From Mucilaginibacter corticis (GTDB taxonomy: Bacteria > Bacteroidota > Bacteroidia > Sphingobacteriales > Sphingobacteriaceae), in assembly GCF_007558865.1 (NCBI RefSeq), contig NZ_VLPK01000001.1, positions 620,001-684,000 of the forward strand: 64,000 bases of DNA. Reading direction: 5' to 3'. Below, piece by piece: positions 1-7,824 of this stretch; position 1 is the first letter of the stretch; each line of letters opens with the position of its first letter. The position numbers and the translations under genes are program-made. The notes under the pieces were generated by a model. The model was given only the letters and a program-made list of their open reading frames with translations. It was not told where the DNA came from and searched no databases.

Positions 1-1
1 G

Positions 2-460
2 CTTGGCCTGCGCTTGGCGCATGAGCTGCAGATCCCCACCAAAGAGGATCAGAAATTCACCGACGATAAGGGCATTGTAACCGTTGTAAAAGGCGGTACT
101 GATAACCTGGCCAATGGCAACTATTTAACCAGCGCCGGCAAAACCGGCGACGATGCCTGGAGCACCCGCGGCGTTTGGTGCAAGGTATATGGTAAAATAG
201 GCGCAGATTCGGTGAGTGTCGCTATTATCGATCACCCTAAAAACCCTAATTACCCTACCTTTTGGCATGCTCGGGGGTATGGGCTTTTTGCAGCCAATCC
301 ACTGGGCGAAAAGATCTTTACCAATGGTAAATCCGAAAAAAACTTTATGTTGAAAAAGGGCGAATCTGTTACTTTTAAATACCGCATCGTGATCAATAAT
401 AGCAGCACACCATCGGCTGGTCAGCTAAATAAAGAAGCTACCGAATTTGCTAAGAAATAA
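2..460 (+). CDS. DUF6807 (PmoA-like) family protein, C-terminal fragment
   Basis: The reading frame is open from base 2, so the gene begins left of the window; the TTG at 14 is an internal leucine codon, not a start. About 150 C-terminal residues are visible. The stretch IDHPKNPNYPTFWHARGYG followed by LFAANPLG matches the typical end of the DUF6807/PmoA-like family, whose members often sit beside sugar dehydrogenases and secreted hydrolases in Bacteroidetes. The biochemical role of the family is not established; the old name methane oxygenase PmoA is misleading. A signal peptide cannot be judged because the N-terminus is missing. The next gene starts 7 bases after the stop, so the two may be co-transcribed. 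Confidence 0.8.
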   Translation, partial: LGLRLAHELQIPTKEDQKFTDDKGIVTVVKGGTDNLANGNYLTSAGKTGDDAWSTRGVWCKVYGKIGADSVSVAIIDHPKNPNYPTFWHARGYGLFAANPLGEKIFTNGKSEKNFMLKKGESVTFKYRIVINNSSTPSAGQLNKEATEFAKK

Positions 461-467
461 TAAATAT

Positions 468-1010
468 ATGTCTACAATTATATTAAAGAAATTGTGGCTG
501 TGCGTAATACTATTAACATTCACAGTTTATGCGCATGCACAACACAAATTAGACGAAATACCTTTATTAAAAGTTGAAGATTACAAAGGTAAAATTCCGG
601 AAAATGCGCCTTTCCCTATTTATACAAATTCAAGGGTGTATTTCAGGATAGATACTGTAATACAAAAGGATCCTCATCAATTCCAGGTTGGTATTAAAAC
701 AAAGGTAGAAATGTATCAACCCGGTAGCTTTTGGAATACAGCGCTTGTACCTGAAAACACAGTACAACGCATGTTAAAGCACGAACAGGGTCATGTTTAC
801 ATTGCATACATTGCTGCTAACCTAATAGAAAAAGAAATGCTGACATTTACCTTTACGGATAACTGGCGAACTGAGGTTGGGCAAAAGTTCCATGAATTGA
901 CTCAGAAGTACGGTAAAATGGATGGCGACTATGATAATGAAACCATGCATAGCAGAGATCTTGCCGAACAGGAGAAGTGGAATAAAAAATTAGTGAATAT
1001 GCTAAAATAA
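468..1010 (+). CDS. DUF922-like secreted protein with HEQGH motif
   Basis: A 180-residue protein when started at ATG 468; the frame extends further upstream (447), but 468 places a hydrophobic signal peptide (IILKKLWLCVILLTFTVYAH) at the very N-terminus. The sequence KHEQGHVYIAYIA at about residues 104-116 contains HExxH, the zinc-metalloprotease signature, and resembles DUF922, a family predicted to be Zn-dependent proteases. The rest is a compact domain with little similarity I can name. It is probably exported to the periplasm. It lies 7 bases after the DUF6807 gene and converges on the next gene. Protease activity is inference from the motif alone. Confidence 0.7.
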   Translation: MSTIILKKLWLCVILLTFTVYAHAQHKLDEIPLLKVEDYKGKIPENAPFPIYTNSRVYFRIDTVIQKDPHQFQVGIKTKVEMYQPGSFWNTALVPENTVQRMLKHEQGHVYIAYIAANLIEKEMLTFTFTDNWRTEVGQKFHELTQKYGKMDGDYDNETMHSRDLAEQEKWNKKLVNMLK

Positions 1011-1016
1011 TTCTCT

Positions 1017-1679
1017 TTAATCTTTAGCCAACTCCCTGATATCCTCAATCTCCAAAACAGATTTAGCATATCCTTTGGTAACGCAATTGATCATGGCCTG
1101 CCCCACTTCGTTTAATGTAAGCGTAGATTTTGGCGCAAAGAAATGTACCACCGGGTACAGCCAGATAAACCAGCGATAAGTACCTTTCAGGCTTTGCTGT
1201 GCGTCTACAGGTTTCATAATACCGGGGCGAAAAGCATAGGCTTTTTTAAAGGGCAATTTGAACAAAGCATTTTCGGTACGACCCTTTACACGTGCCCACA
1301 TGGTCGATCCTTGTTCGGTACTGTCTGTACTGCTGCCCGATACATAGGTAAATACCATATCAGGATTTAAGCCCGCGACAGTTTGCGCGAAGCTGAGGGT
1401 GACATCATAAGTGAGATGAGTATATTCAGGTTCTTTCTTACCTACAGAAGTTACACCCGCGCAAAAGAAACAAGCATCATAACCTTTAAGCTGATTGGTT
1501 ACTTTAGTCAGATCCATAAAATCGGGTACCAGCAGTTCTTTTAGCTTAGGATGCTGCCTGTCGTAATGTTTGCGGTTTACTATCAGCACCTGTTCTACAT
1601 CCGGGTTATCCAGGCAATGCAGCAGTACGCCTTCGCCTACCATACCTGTGGCCCCTGTAATAATTACTTTAATTTTCAT
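1017..1679 (-). CDS. NAD(P)-binding Rossmann-fold protein (HTATIP2-like atypical SDR)
   Basis: A 220-residue protein that opens with a strand followed by ITGATGMVGEGVL, the GxxGxxG dinucleotide-binding loop of the extended or atypical short-chain dehydrogenase group. A later YVSGSS segment and an RVKG segment take the place of the usual YxxxK catalytic pair, as in HTATIP2/TIP30-like proteins. It has no signal peptide, so it should be cytoplasmic. The substrate is unknown. It is convergent with the DUF922 gene (6-base gap) and divergent from the exporter gene downstream, with about 160 bases between the starts. Confidence 0.75.
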   Translation of the reverse strand: MKIKVIITGATGMVGEGVLLHCLDNPDVEQVLIVNRKHYDRQHPKLKELLVPDFMDLTKVTNQLKGYDACFFCAGVTSVGKKEPEYTHLTYDVTLSFAQTVAGLNPDMVFTYVSGSSTDSTEQGSTMWARVKGRTENALFKLPFKKAYAFRPGIMKPVDAQQSLKGTYRWFIWLYPVVHFFAPKSTLTLNEVGQAMINCVTKGYAKSVLEIEDIRELAKD

Positions 1680-1809
1680 GATCTCTTGTTATAAGTCGCG
1701 CGTCTTTATTTAGGTAGACGATCAGCTATATAAAACATTTTAAATTATTTTGTTTGCGTCATAATTTCGGCACATCCTAATTTAGTGATGGGCAATACCA
1801 TTTGTTGCC

Positions 1810-1817
1810 TACCTTTG
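1810..1817 (+). promoter_or_regulatory. Bacteroidetes -7 element for the MFS exporter
   Basis: TACCTTTG followed by C is an exact match to the Bacteroidetes -7 consensus TAnnTTTG. It lies inside the longest possible reading frame of the exporter, which argues that translation starts downstream (TTG 1839). No convincing -33 TTTG is visible at the expected distance. Confidence 0.4.
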
Positions 1818-1838
1818 CCGCTTCTAACACACACCGCT

Positions 1839-3194
1839 TTGAAAAACGCTAAAACCGGTTTTTGGTTCGTGGTATTTACCACCAGTCTGGCCTTCGTGGT
1901 ATCGCAACTGGATGTCTCTATTGTTAATGTTGCTTTGCCGCAAATAGGCCGGGCCTTTACCGCGGGTATCAGCACGTTGCAATGGATAGTTGATGCGTAC
2001 ACCATAGCCTTCGCGGTACTGATGCTATCCGCAGGTGGCATGAGCGACTTGCTGGGTTCAAAGCGCTTGTTCCAGTTAGGACTGTTGATATTTGGTATTG
2101 CTTCTGTTGGTTGCGGTATCGCATGGAGTCCGGAAGTTTTAATTGGCTTTCGGGCTTTGCAGGGTGTGGGGTCTGCTATCATGATCCCCAGTTCATTATC
2201 CATCCTTAACAACACCTTTGCCCACGAACCAAAGTTACGCGCGCGTGCCGTTGCTTATTGGACTGCCGGCGGCGGTATCTCTATCGCAGCCGGACCGGTA
2301 TTGGGCGGCCTGCTTATCCACATCAGCAGCTGGCGGTGGATCTTCCTGGTTAACATCCCCATTTGCCTTGCCGGCTTGCTTTGCAGCATCTATTTAATGG
2401 ACAGCAAGAAAAACGAGAAGCGCGGATTTGATATCCCAGGCCAGTTTATCTGGATGCTGGCACTTACCGCCTTTATAGCAGCCATTATCGAGTGGCATAA
2501 CCTGGGCGCGCAGTCGCCTTTTATTTATGGCGGGATCATATTCAGCGCCGTAATGCTGGGGTTATTCTTATGGCGCGAGTCGGTAGCCGAATCGCCCATT
2601 TTGCCGCTCGACCTGTTTAAGTCGACCAATTTTAACGTGTTTATTGGTCTGGGGATGGCCTTTAACGGCGCTTACTACGGGACGGTATTTGTGCTGAGCC
2701 TGTATCTGCAGGAAGTATTGCATTACTCGGTAATTGAGGCCGGGATGGCATTTCTGCCTTTAACCGGTGGCTTTTTAATAGCCAACATTACCAGCAGTTT
2801 TATTATGGATAAATACGGTATCCGTGTGCCTATTCTACTGGGGCTATTGGTGTTCTCTATCGGCTTTGCCAGCTTGCTTTTAGCCAAACAGGGTACGCCT
2901 TACTGGCAACTGCTGCTGCCCTTTTTTGCCATGCCGCTGGGGATGGGTGTAGCCGTACCAGCCATGACTACGGGAACCTTGGCAACAGTTAAAACCAACC
3001 GGTCGGGCATTGCGTCGGCGGTATTAAATACCACAAGGCAGGCAGCCGGCGCGGTAGGAGTTGCAGTGTTTGGCACCATGGCGAGCGGCGGCCCGGATCA
3101 TATCATTAAAGCGATAACAGAAATAGCCATTATCGCCGCCATATTTATGTTGTTTTATGCCGGGGTGGTGTTTAAGTATTTGAGGGATTTGTAA
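1839..3194 (+). CDS. MFS drug exporter, DHA2 (EmrB/QacA) type
   Basis: An integral membrane protein of about 450 residues with some 14 hydrophobic helices, the number typical of DHA2 proton-driven drug exporters. SQLDVSIVNVALPQIG in the first helix is the classic DHA2 signature, and later segments such as GVGSAIMIPSS and GGLLIHISSWRWIFLVNIP match the conserved loops of the family. The open frame reaches back to GTG 1785 / ATG 1788, but an exact promoter motif at 1810 and the poor protein character of the extra residues favour TTG 1839, which gives a start LKNAKTGFWF just before helix 1. The substrate is unknown; QacA/EmrB relatives export toxic hydrophobic compounds. No TetR or MarR regulator is next to it. 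Confidence 0.85.
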   Translation: MKNAKTGFWFVVFTTSLAFVVSQLDVSIVNVALPQIGRAFTAGISTLQWIVDAYTIAFAVLMLSAGGMSDLLGSKRLFQLGLLIFGIASVGCGIAWSPEVLIGFRALQGVGSAIMIPSSLSILNNTFAHEPKLRARAVAYWTAGGGISIAAGPVLGGLLIHISSWRWIFLVNIPICLAGLLCSIYLMDSKKNEKRGFDIPGQFIWMLALTAFIAAIIEWHNLGAQSPFIYGGIIFSAVMLGLFLWRESVAESPILPLDLFKSTNFNVFIGLGMAFNGAYYGTVFVLSLYLQEVLHYSVIEAGMAFLPLTGGFLIANITSSFIMDKYGIRVPILLGLLVFSIGFASLLLAKQGTPYWQLLLPFFAMPLGMGVAVPAMTTGTLATVKTNRSGIASAVLNTTRQAAGAVGVAVFGTMASGGPDHIIKAITEIAIIAAIFMLFYAGVVFKYLRDL

Positions 3195-3249
3195 GAGAAT
3201 CATTAACAAAAGTCACTGCTTATGCAAGTGGTTATCTGATAACTCTAAG

Positions 3250-3257
3250 TATATTTG
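3250..3257 (+). promoter_or_regulatory. Candidate -7 promoter element before a small membrane ORF
   Basis: TATATTTG matches TAnnTTTG exactly, 12 bases before the ATG at 3270. It is the main reason for taking the short ORF that follows seriously. I do not see a good -33 TTTG. Confidence 0.35.
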
Positions 3258-3269
3258 TTATCATTAATA

Positions 3270-3377
3270 ATGCATATGTTTTGGACTCCATTTAGATTAA
3301 TGCTACTTATTTTAGCTATGAGCATTTTTACTTTATGGCTAATTTATTATTTTTTTAGCCATGTGGGATGTTGCTAA
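3270..3377 (+). CDS. Candidate 35-residue single-span membrane protein
   Basis: ATG CAT ATG begins a short frame whose product reads MHMFWTPFRLMLLILAMSIF, then continues through TLWLIYYFFSHVGCC to a TAA at 3375-3377. It has one long hydrophobic stretch and ends in two cysteines. It fills the gap between the exporter and the VOC gene and follows an exact TATATTTG motif. Alternative start: ATG 3276. I recognise no family. The composition is right for a small membrane peptide, but AT-rich intergenic DNA can produce such frames by chance. Confidence 0.35.
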   Translation: MHMFWTPFRLMLLILAMSIFTLWLIYYFFSHVGCC

Positions 3378-3385
3378 ACTTATAA

Positions 3386-3775
3386 TTAATCTTTTGGTTC
3401 CCAAAGCTCTATAATATTGCCTTCGGGATCAAGGACGTGTACAAAATTGCCATAGTCATACTCAGCAATTTCATCGACTATTTGTACACCTTCTTTTTTT
3501 AATTCTTCTACCAACTCTGCCAGGTTTTCTACCCGGTAGTTGATCATAAACGGCTTGTCCGAAGGGTTAAAATATTTTGTATCGCTTGCGAATGTACACC
3601 AGCTTGTCGAACCTGTTTTTAAAGGGTCGTCGTTTTCCCGCCATTCAAATGTTGTTCCGTACTCGCCGCTTGGCAGGCCCAGGTTTTTGGCATACCAGTC
3701 GTTCATTGCTTTCGGATCGGCGCATTTAAAAAATACGCCTCCAATACCCGTTACTTTTTTCATAGTGTTTTTCAA
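3386..3775 (-). CDS. VOC (glyoxalase/bleomycin resistance) family protein
   Basis: A 129-residue cytoplasmic protein with one vicinal-oxygen-chelate domain: the N-terminal GIGGVFFKCADPKAMNDWYA motif and the C-terminal FVHVLDPEGNIIELWEP, which carries the metal-binding glutamate usual at the end of these domains. It resembles the Bacteroidetes glyoxalases annotated as VOC family with no known substrate. An alternative start is the second methionine (3763). It stands alone, convergent with the exporter and the small ORF. Confidence 0.85.
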   Translation of the reverse strand: MKNTMKKVTGIGGVFFKCADPKAMNDWYAKNLGLPSGEYGTTFEWRENDDPLKTGSTSWCTFASDTKYFNPSDKPFMINYRVENLAELVEELKKEGVQIVDEIAEYDYGNFVHVLDPEGNIIELWEPKD

Positions 3776-3967
3776 TTAGTTATGACCTAAATATCAGTAA
3801 AAATTATTACATGAAGATTTAGTGAATATGAAATATTTGATGATTCATGAAAAGTGTTAATGGTCTAGTTGATGATGGCGAAGCTGTTGCTGGATTTGAA
3901 TATATTTACAAATAAATCAGACTACATACTTACTATTCATAATAGATTGGCAAAAAGAAATTGATTA

Positions 3968-4216
3968 TCAAATATCAGTGCCACTTAAAACATATATAAA
4001 GTCTTTAAATTGTTTTTGTTTCTCTTCCGTTAAACCGAGCAAGATTTCTAAAGAATATTTAATAAACTGTCTTTTGTCTAAATCATTATTTAATGTAGAA
4101 AGAAAATACTTCAACTTAGTTTTGAAACCAACAAGCCCTATTGGGTTATTCCCTGTAATTTCATCTACGAAAAAAGTCGCTTTTTCTTTTAGATATACAA
4201 CACGATCAAATGCCAT
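3968..4216 (-). CDS. Hypothetical 82-residue cytoplasmic protein
   Basis: A short reading frame with good coding character: MAFDRVVYLKEKATFFVDEI at the start, then alternating charged and hydrophobic residues consistent with amphipathic helices (LTEEKQKQFKDFIYVLSG near the end). I do not recognise the family. The overlapping frame on the other strand is rich in Ser, Cys and Phe and looks like its shadow. It is an isolated gene; base composition is more AT-rich than its neighbours, which is compatible with recent acquisition but is weak evidence. Confidence 0.5.
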   Translation of the reverse strand: MAFDRVVYLKEKATFFVDEITGNNPIGLVGFKTKLKYFLSTLNNDLDKRQFIKYSLEILLGLTEEKQKQFKDFIYVLSGTDI

Positions 4217-4286
4217 AGTTTTTAAGAATAGAAAATTCTAATTTAACACCTTTTTGTCAGCTTCCTGAAATAAAGCTTTACAAGCG

Positions 4287-5489
4287 CTACTTCCCATCCA
4301 CAAACACATTCTTTATAGCATTTAAATAGCCGTAACCATTCACATTGTCAGGTTGCAGATAACTAGTTTCTGTCCATTCGTTCCAGCTGTTAATGGTGAT
4401 GAGCGGGGCTTGTTTAGGGTGCGCGTCAACGTAGGCTTTGGCCATTCTCAGGCCTTTTTCAAAGTTGTCGGGCGTGTTGTTTTTAACTACCGCGCTTTGG
4501 CCGGTACGTGGACTGTTGTCCCAACCTACGCTGATGTGCGGGTAATACGGGATATCAAATGTAGCGTCTATATGGTCCCATTCCTTTTTAACATTGTTCA
4601 GGATGTTGAGGTAATCGTCGTTCACATTTACAAAGTGTGCAAACTGGTAATGGGTTGAACTGGTAAAGCCTAGTTTTTTAACAAAGTCGTTCTCAGGCCG
4701 GGTGGTTTTGCTGCCGTCAAAGCCGCTGTAATTAAGGTTGATGCCCCACATGGTCAGTTGTAATTCAAGTCCCGGAAAGCCGGCGCGCTTAGTTTCTTCT
4801 TTAAACCATTTAAGCGCGGCGGTGGCTTGTTCTATCCCGCCGAGGCCGTTTATAAACTGCGGGATATCATAGATCATATACACCGGTTTGCCGTTGATCT
4901 TATAATAGTTAGGCTGCTTAAAATATTTTTCGATGGTACGTTTAGCTATTTTTTCAAACTCGTCGCGGCTTACCCTGCCTTGCCAAATCACGTTGTTCTC
5001 GTTAAACTTATTTAAGCGGGTATCCCAGGTGTTTACCACATCGTGGTTGGCCCACATCAGGTAAAACTTCATTTTATTGTTGTTGTCGGCCTTTAAAAAG
5101 CCGTTATCCAACGTGGTTTCCATAAACGGGCGGCCATCATACCAATACCAGTCGAAAATAAAAACATTAACCCCATGTTTGGTAGCCTCGTTGATCTCCA
5201 TGGACATGACAGCCGGGTCGGCTTCATTAATGGTGCCCCAGGTAGGTCTGCGGTTCCAGTAAAAACCGGGGAAGCGGTCCTGCACGCTGGTCACGGTTTC
5301 CCATTCGCCAATGCCCTTTGGCCAGAAAGGGCGAAGACGCGGATCGTCATTCACATAAGCAGGGTACAAAAATGCGGCTATATCATATTTCTGGCCTCCT
5401 GCGGGTTTGCTTTGCGCTGTTACGCGATTATCGGTTAATACAGCAATAAACAACACAAACAGCAGGGCATATTTTATTTTCAGGTTCAT
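4287..5489 (-). CDS. Secreted GH99-like (WbsX-type) glycoside hydrolase
   Basis: A 400-residue protein with a signal peptide ending near VTAQ (residue ~26). The mature part starts with IAAFLYPAYVNDDPRL and contains FIFDWYWYDGRPF and, near the C-terminus, INSWNEWTETSYLQPD. This last motif corresponds to the NxWNEWxEG region shared by GH99-like and WbsX-like proteins (Pfam glycosyltransferase WbsX / GH99-like TIM barrels). Such enzymes are predicted retaining endo-glycosidases, GH99 itself acting on mannans through a neighbouring-group mechanism; the substrate here is not predictable. It is divergently placed from the GH8 gene with a repeat element between them. Confidence 0.8.
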   Translation of the reverse strand: MNLKIKYALLFVLFIAVLTDNRVTAQSKPAGGQKYDIAAFLYPAYVNDDPRLRPFWPKGIGEWETVTSVQDRFPGFYWNRRPTWGTINEADPAVMSMEINEATKHGVNVFIFDWYWYDGRPFMETTLDNGFLKADNNNKMKFYLMWANHDVVNTWDTRLNKFNENNVIWQGRVSRDEFEKIAKRTIEKYFKQPNYYKINGKPVYMIYDIPQFINGLGGIEQATAALKWFKEETKRAGFPGLELQLTMWGINLNYSGFDGSKTTRPENDFVKKLGFTSSTHYQFAHFVNVNDDYLNILNNVKKEWDHIDATFDIPYYPHISVGWDNSPRTGQSAVVKNNTPDNFEKGLRMAKAYVDAHPKQAPLITINSWNEWTETSYLQPDNVNGYGYLNAIKNVFVDGK

Positions 5490-5563
5490 ATATTATCAGG
5501 TCAATTGGTTATTGATGTTTCAAATCTGTTCTTTTTCTTTTATAATGCTGTCATGTACTGTCT

Positions 5564-5647
5564 GATACCCCTCCCAACCCTCCCTCAAGGGGAGGGCTTA
5601 ACAATACGAAAAATTAAAGTCTCCCCTTGGGGGAGATTAGAGGGGTC
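5564..5647 (+). repeat. Intergenic G/C-run inverted repeat, copy 1
   Basis: Two facing arms, each itself palindromic: CCTCCCTCAAGGGGAGGG on the left and CTCCCCTTGGGGGAG on the right, bounded by GATACCCCTC and GAGGGGTC. They are separated by an A-rich spacer. It is the same type as the elements at 11059, 21321 and 28146. It lies between two divergent hydrolase genes and ends six bases before a -7 promoter element. Confidence 0.7.
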
Positions 5648-5652
5648 TTTAC

Positions 5653-5660
5653 TAATTTTG
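5653..5660 (+). promoter_or_regulatory. -7 promoter element for the GH8 gene
   Basis: TAATTTTG matches TAnnTTTG and is followed by C. It ends only four bases before the ATG at 5665, so a transcript started here would be nearly leaderless, or translation would begin at the in-frame ATG 5686, which would still leave a full signal peptide. Confidence 0.45.
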
Positions 5661-5664
5661 CACC

Positions 5665-6885
5665 ATGCGGCACAAACATTTCTTCATGCTGATATTTCTA
5701 TTGTGCTACTGTCTCGCGACATCAGCGCAGCAAACGGCAAAACCCTTTCCGCAGCATACATTATATTTTAGTGGTTCGATCAAGCCCAATCATATCAGTC
5801 AAACCAAACTGGATAATACCGTGCGCGATTTTTATGTACAATGGAAAAATCGCTATATAAAAAACGTACCGGGTAAACCCCAAAGCTATGTTTGGTTTGA
5901 GGGCAAGGGCGGCAAGCAATGCGTATCAGAAGGGCAGGGATATGGCATGGTTATCACCGCCTTAATGGCAGGGAAAGACGGCAAGGCAAAAGCAATCTAC
6001 GATAACCTCTACCGGTACTACAAAGCGCATCCCGGCATCCGCAACAAGTACCTGATGGCCTGGGCGCAAAAAACAGACGGTACAGACCTGGACAGAAGCT
6101 CGGCATCAGACGGCGACATAGACATCGCCTTTTCGTTGTTACTGGCTTCAAAACAATGGGGCGATAAGGGTAGCATCAATTACCTGCAGGCTGCTAAACT
6201 GATGATCGATGCCATTATGCAGGACGAGATCAATCATAAAACGTGGACGGTGCTGATCAGCGATGCCATTGAGAGCGAAAGCAAGGATTATTTTACCACT
6301 CGGTCGTCTGATTTTATGCCGGCACATTTTAAGGCATTTTTGCGCGCTACAAACGATGTTCGTTGGACCAAAGTTATTAATGCCGGGTACCATTTGTTCG
6401 ACTATTTGCAGGAGAATTATAGTCCCGATGCCGGCCTGCTGCCTGATTTTATAATCAACCTGAATAAAGAACCCAAACCTGCCGGCCCGCATTTTTTAGA
6501 GAGCCAGTATGATGGCGAATATAACTACAACGCCTGCCGCGATCCATGGCGCATAGCTACCGATTATTTAATGACGGGCGATATGCAATCAAAAAATATC
6601 GTCAGTAAAATAAACCACTGGGTGCGCGAAACTACCAATAACGATACCTATAACCTTTCGGCAGGCTACACGCTGGCCGGTAATGATATCAAAGATCGCT
6701 ATTTTGAGGCATTGAGCTTTGTCGCGCCGTTCGCGGTGTCGGCCATGGTCGACAAGAAAAACCAACAATGGCTAAACCATGTTTGGGATTATCTTAACGG
6801 CTTTAAGCTAAAGGACTATGACTATTACGATAACAGCATCAAGCTGATCGATATGATCATCATATCCGGCAATTACTGGCAATAA
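5665..6885 (+). CDS. Secreted glycoside hydrolase family 8 enzyme
   Basis: A 406-residue protein with an N-terminal signal peptide (FFMLIFLLCYCLATSAQQ). The catalytic domain has the two GH8 hallmarks: CVSEGQGYGM, with the general acid near Glu89, and SSASDGDIDIAFSLLLA, with the conserved aspartates near 149 and 151. GH8 members are inverting (alpha/alpha)6 barrels acting on cellulose, xylan, chitosan, lichenan or bacterial cellulose; sequence alone does not decide which. No carbohydrate-binding module or membrane anchor is present. No cellulose synthase genes are nearby, which makes a role in BcsZ-like cellulose export less likely than a scavenging role. The start could instead be ATG 5686. 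Confidence 0.85.
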   Translation: MRHKHFFMLIFLLCYCLATSAQQTAKPFPQHTLYFSGSIKPNHISQTKLDNTVRDFYVQWKNRYIKNVPGKPQSYVWFEGKGGKQCVSEGQGYGMVITALMAGKDGKAKAIYDNLYRYYKAHPGIRNKYLMAWAQKTDGTDLDRSSASDGDIDIAFSLLLASKQWGDKGSINYLQAAKLMIDAIMQDEINHKTWTVLISDAIESESKDYFTTRSSDFMPAHFKAFLRATNDVRWTKVINAGYHLFDYLQENYSPDAGLLPDFIINLNKEPKPAGPHFLESQYDGEYNYNACRDPWRIATDYLMTGDMQSKNIVSKINHWVRETTNNDTYNLSAGYTLAGNDIKDRYFEALSFVAPFAVSAMVDKKNQQWLNHVWDYLNGFKLKDYDYYDNSIKLIDMIIISGNYWQ

Positions 6886-6944
6886 AAGCAAATATGTTGC
6901 AATTTAGGTTTTAGGCCTTGTGCAAAATCATTATCTTGCCGGCT

Positions 6945-7823
6945 ATGTTTGATATCTGTTGCGTAGGGCACATTACTTCTGATAAAATTGTTAACACCCG
7001 CAGTACCATGCACATGCCTGGCGGCACGGCACTTTACTTTTCGTGCGCGGTAAATAAACTTGATGTAAAATATGTTTTGGTGACGGCCCTTGCCGAAGCC
7101 GAAATGGAATATGTCACCTACCTGCGCGGCAAAAACATTGAAGTGAGGATCCAGCCCAGCAGGCATACCGTGATCTTTGAAAACATTTACGGCGAGAACC
7201 AGGACGAGCGCACCCAAAACGTACTGCAAATTGCCGATAGTTTCACTATGGACCAGCTACAGGATGTTGAGGCAAAGATTTTTCACTTAGGCCCATTACT
7301 TGCAGATGATTTCAGTACCGATCTGATAAAAACTTTATCGGCCAAGGGCAGCATCGCGCTTGACGTGCAGGGCTACCTGCGCAAGGTGATCGATCAAAAA
7401 GTTTACGTTACCGACTGGCCCGATAAAAAAACGGCCCTGCAATACATAGATATTTTAAAAGCCGACGTAGCCGAACTGGCGGCGCTTTCGGGCTATGACA
7501 CCGTTGCCGATGGTGTTAAGTTTTTGGCCGACCTGGGTGTAAAAGAATCGGTAATTACCAATGGCAGCCAGGGTTCTGCTATTTACAGCGATGGCATTTT
7601 ACACCAAATCCCCGCTTATCACCCCGAAATGGTGGTAGATGCAACCGGCTGCGGCGATACTTATATGGCCGGTTATTTATATCAGCGCGTTAAGAAAAAT
7701 GCCCCCATACAACAAGCCGGCGAATTTGCAGCCGCCATGGCCGGGCTTAAAACCATGTTACCGGGTCCTTTTGTTGGTACCGAGGACGAGGTGATGCACT
7801 TTATGGCATCCCGGGGGATTTAA
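6945..7823 (+). CDS. PfkB/ribokinase family carbohydrate kinase
   Basis: A 292-residue cytoplasmic kinase when started at ATG 6945; the frame also runs back to a TTG at 6918, but the family's first strand (MFDICCVGHITSDK) begins at 6945, and a TATCTTGC promoter-like motif lies at 6932. The N-terminal GGTALYFSCAVNKL loop and the C-terminal signature VDATGCGDTYMAGYLYQR, with Asp238 as catalytic base, place it in the ribokinase/adenosine kinase superfamily. The phosphoryl acceptor (sugar, nucleoside or other) cannot be told. It follows the GH8 gene by about 60 bases and converges on the amine oxidase gene with a one-base gap. Confidence 0.8.
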   Translation: MFDICCVGHITSDKIVNTRSTMHMPGGTALYFSCAVNKLDVKYVLVTALAEAEMEYVTYLRGKNIEVRIQPSRHTVIFENIYGENQDERTQNVLQIADSFTMDQLQDVEAKIFHLGPLLADDFSTDLIKTLSAKGSIALDVQGYLRKVIDQKVYVTDWPDKKTALQYIDILKADVAELAALSGYDTVADGVKFLADLGVKESVITNGSQGSAIYSDGILHQIPAYHPEMVVDATGCGDTYMAGYLYQRVKKNAPIQQAGEFAAAMAGLKTMLPGPFVGTEDEVMHFMASRGI

Positions 7824-7824
7824 T

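Noticed and set aside
1745..2215. Minus-strand frame of 156 codons
   Set aside because: It overlaps the start of the exporter gene, which has clear family motifs; the minus frame has none.
3847..3915. A 22-codon frame reading MKSVNGLVDDGEAVAGFEYI and ending YK
   Set aside because: It has a protein-like composition and may be a remnant of a lost gene, but it is too short, has stops just upstream and no promoter, so I do not call it.
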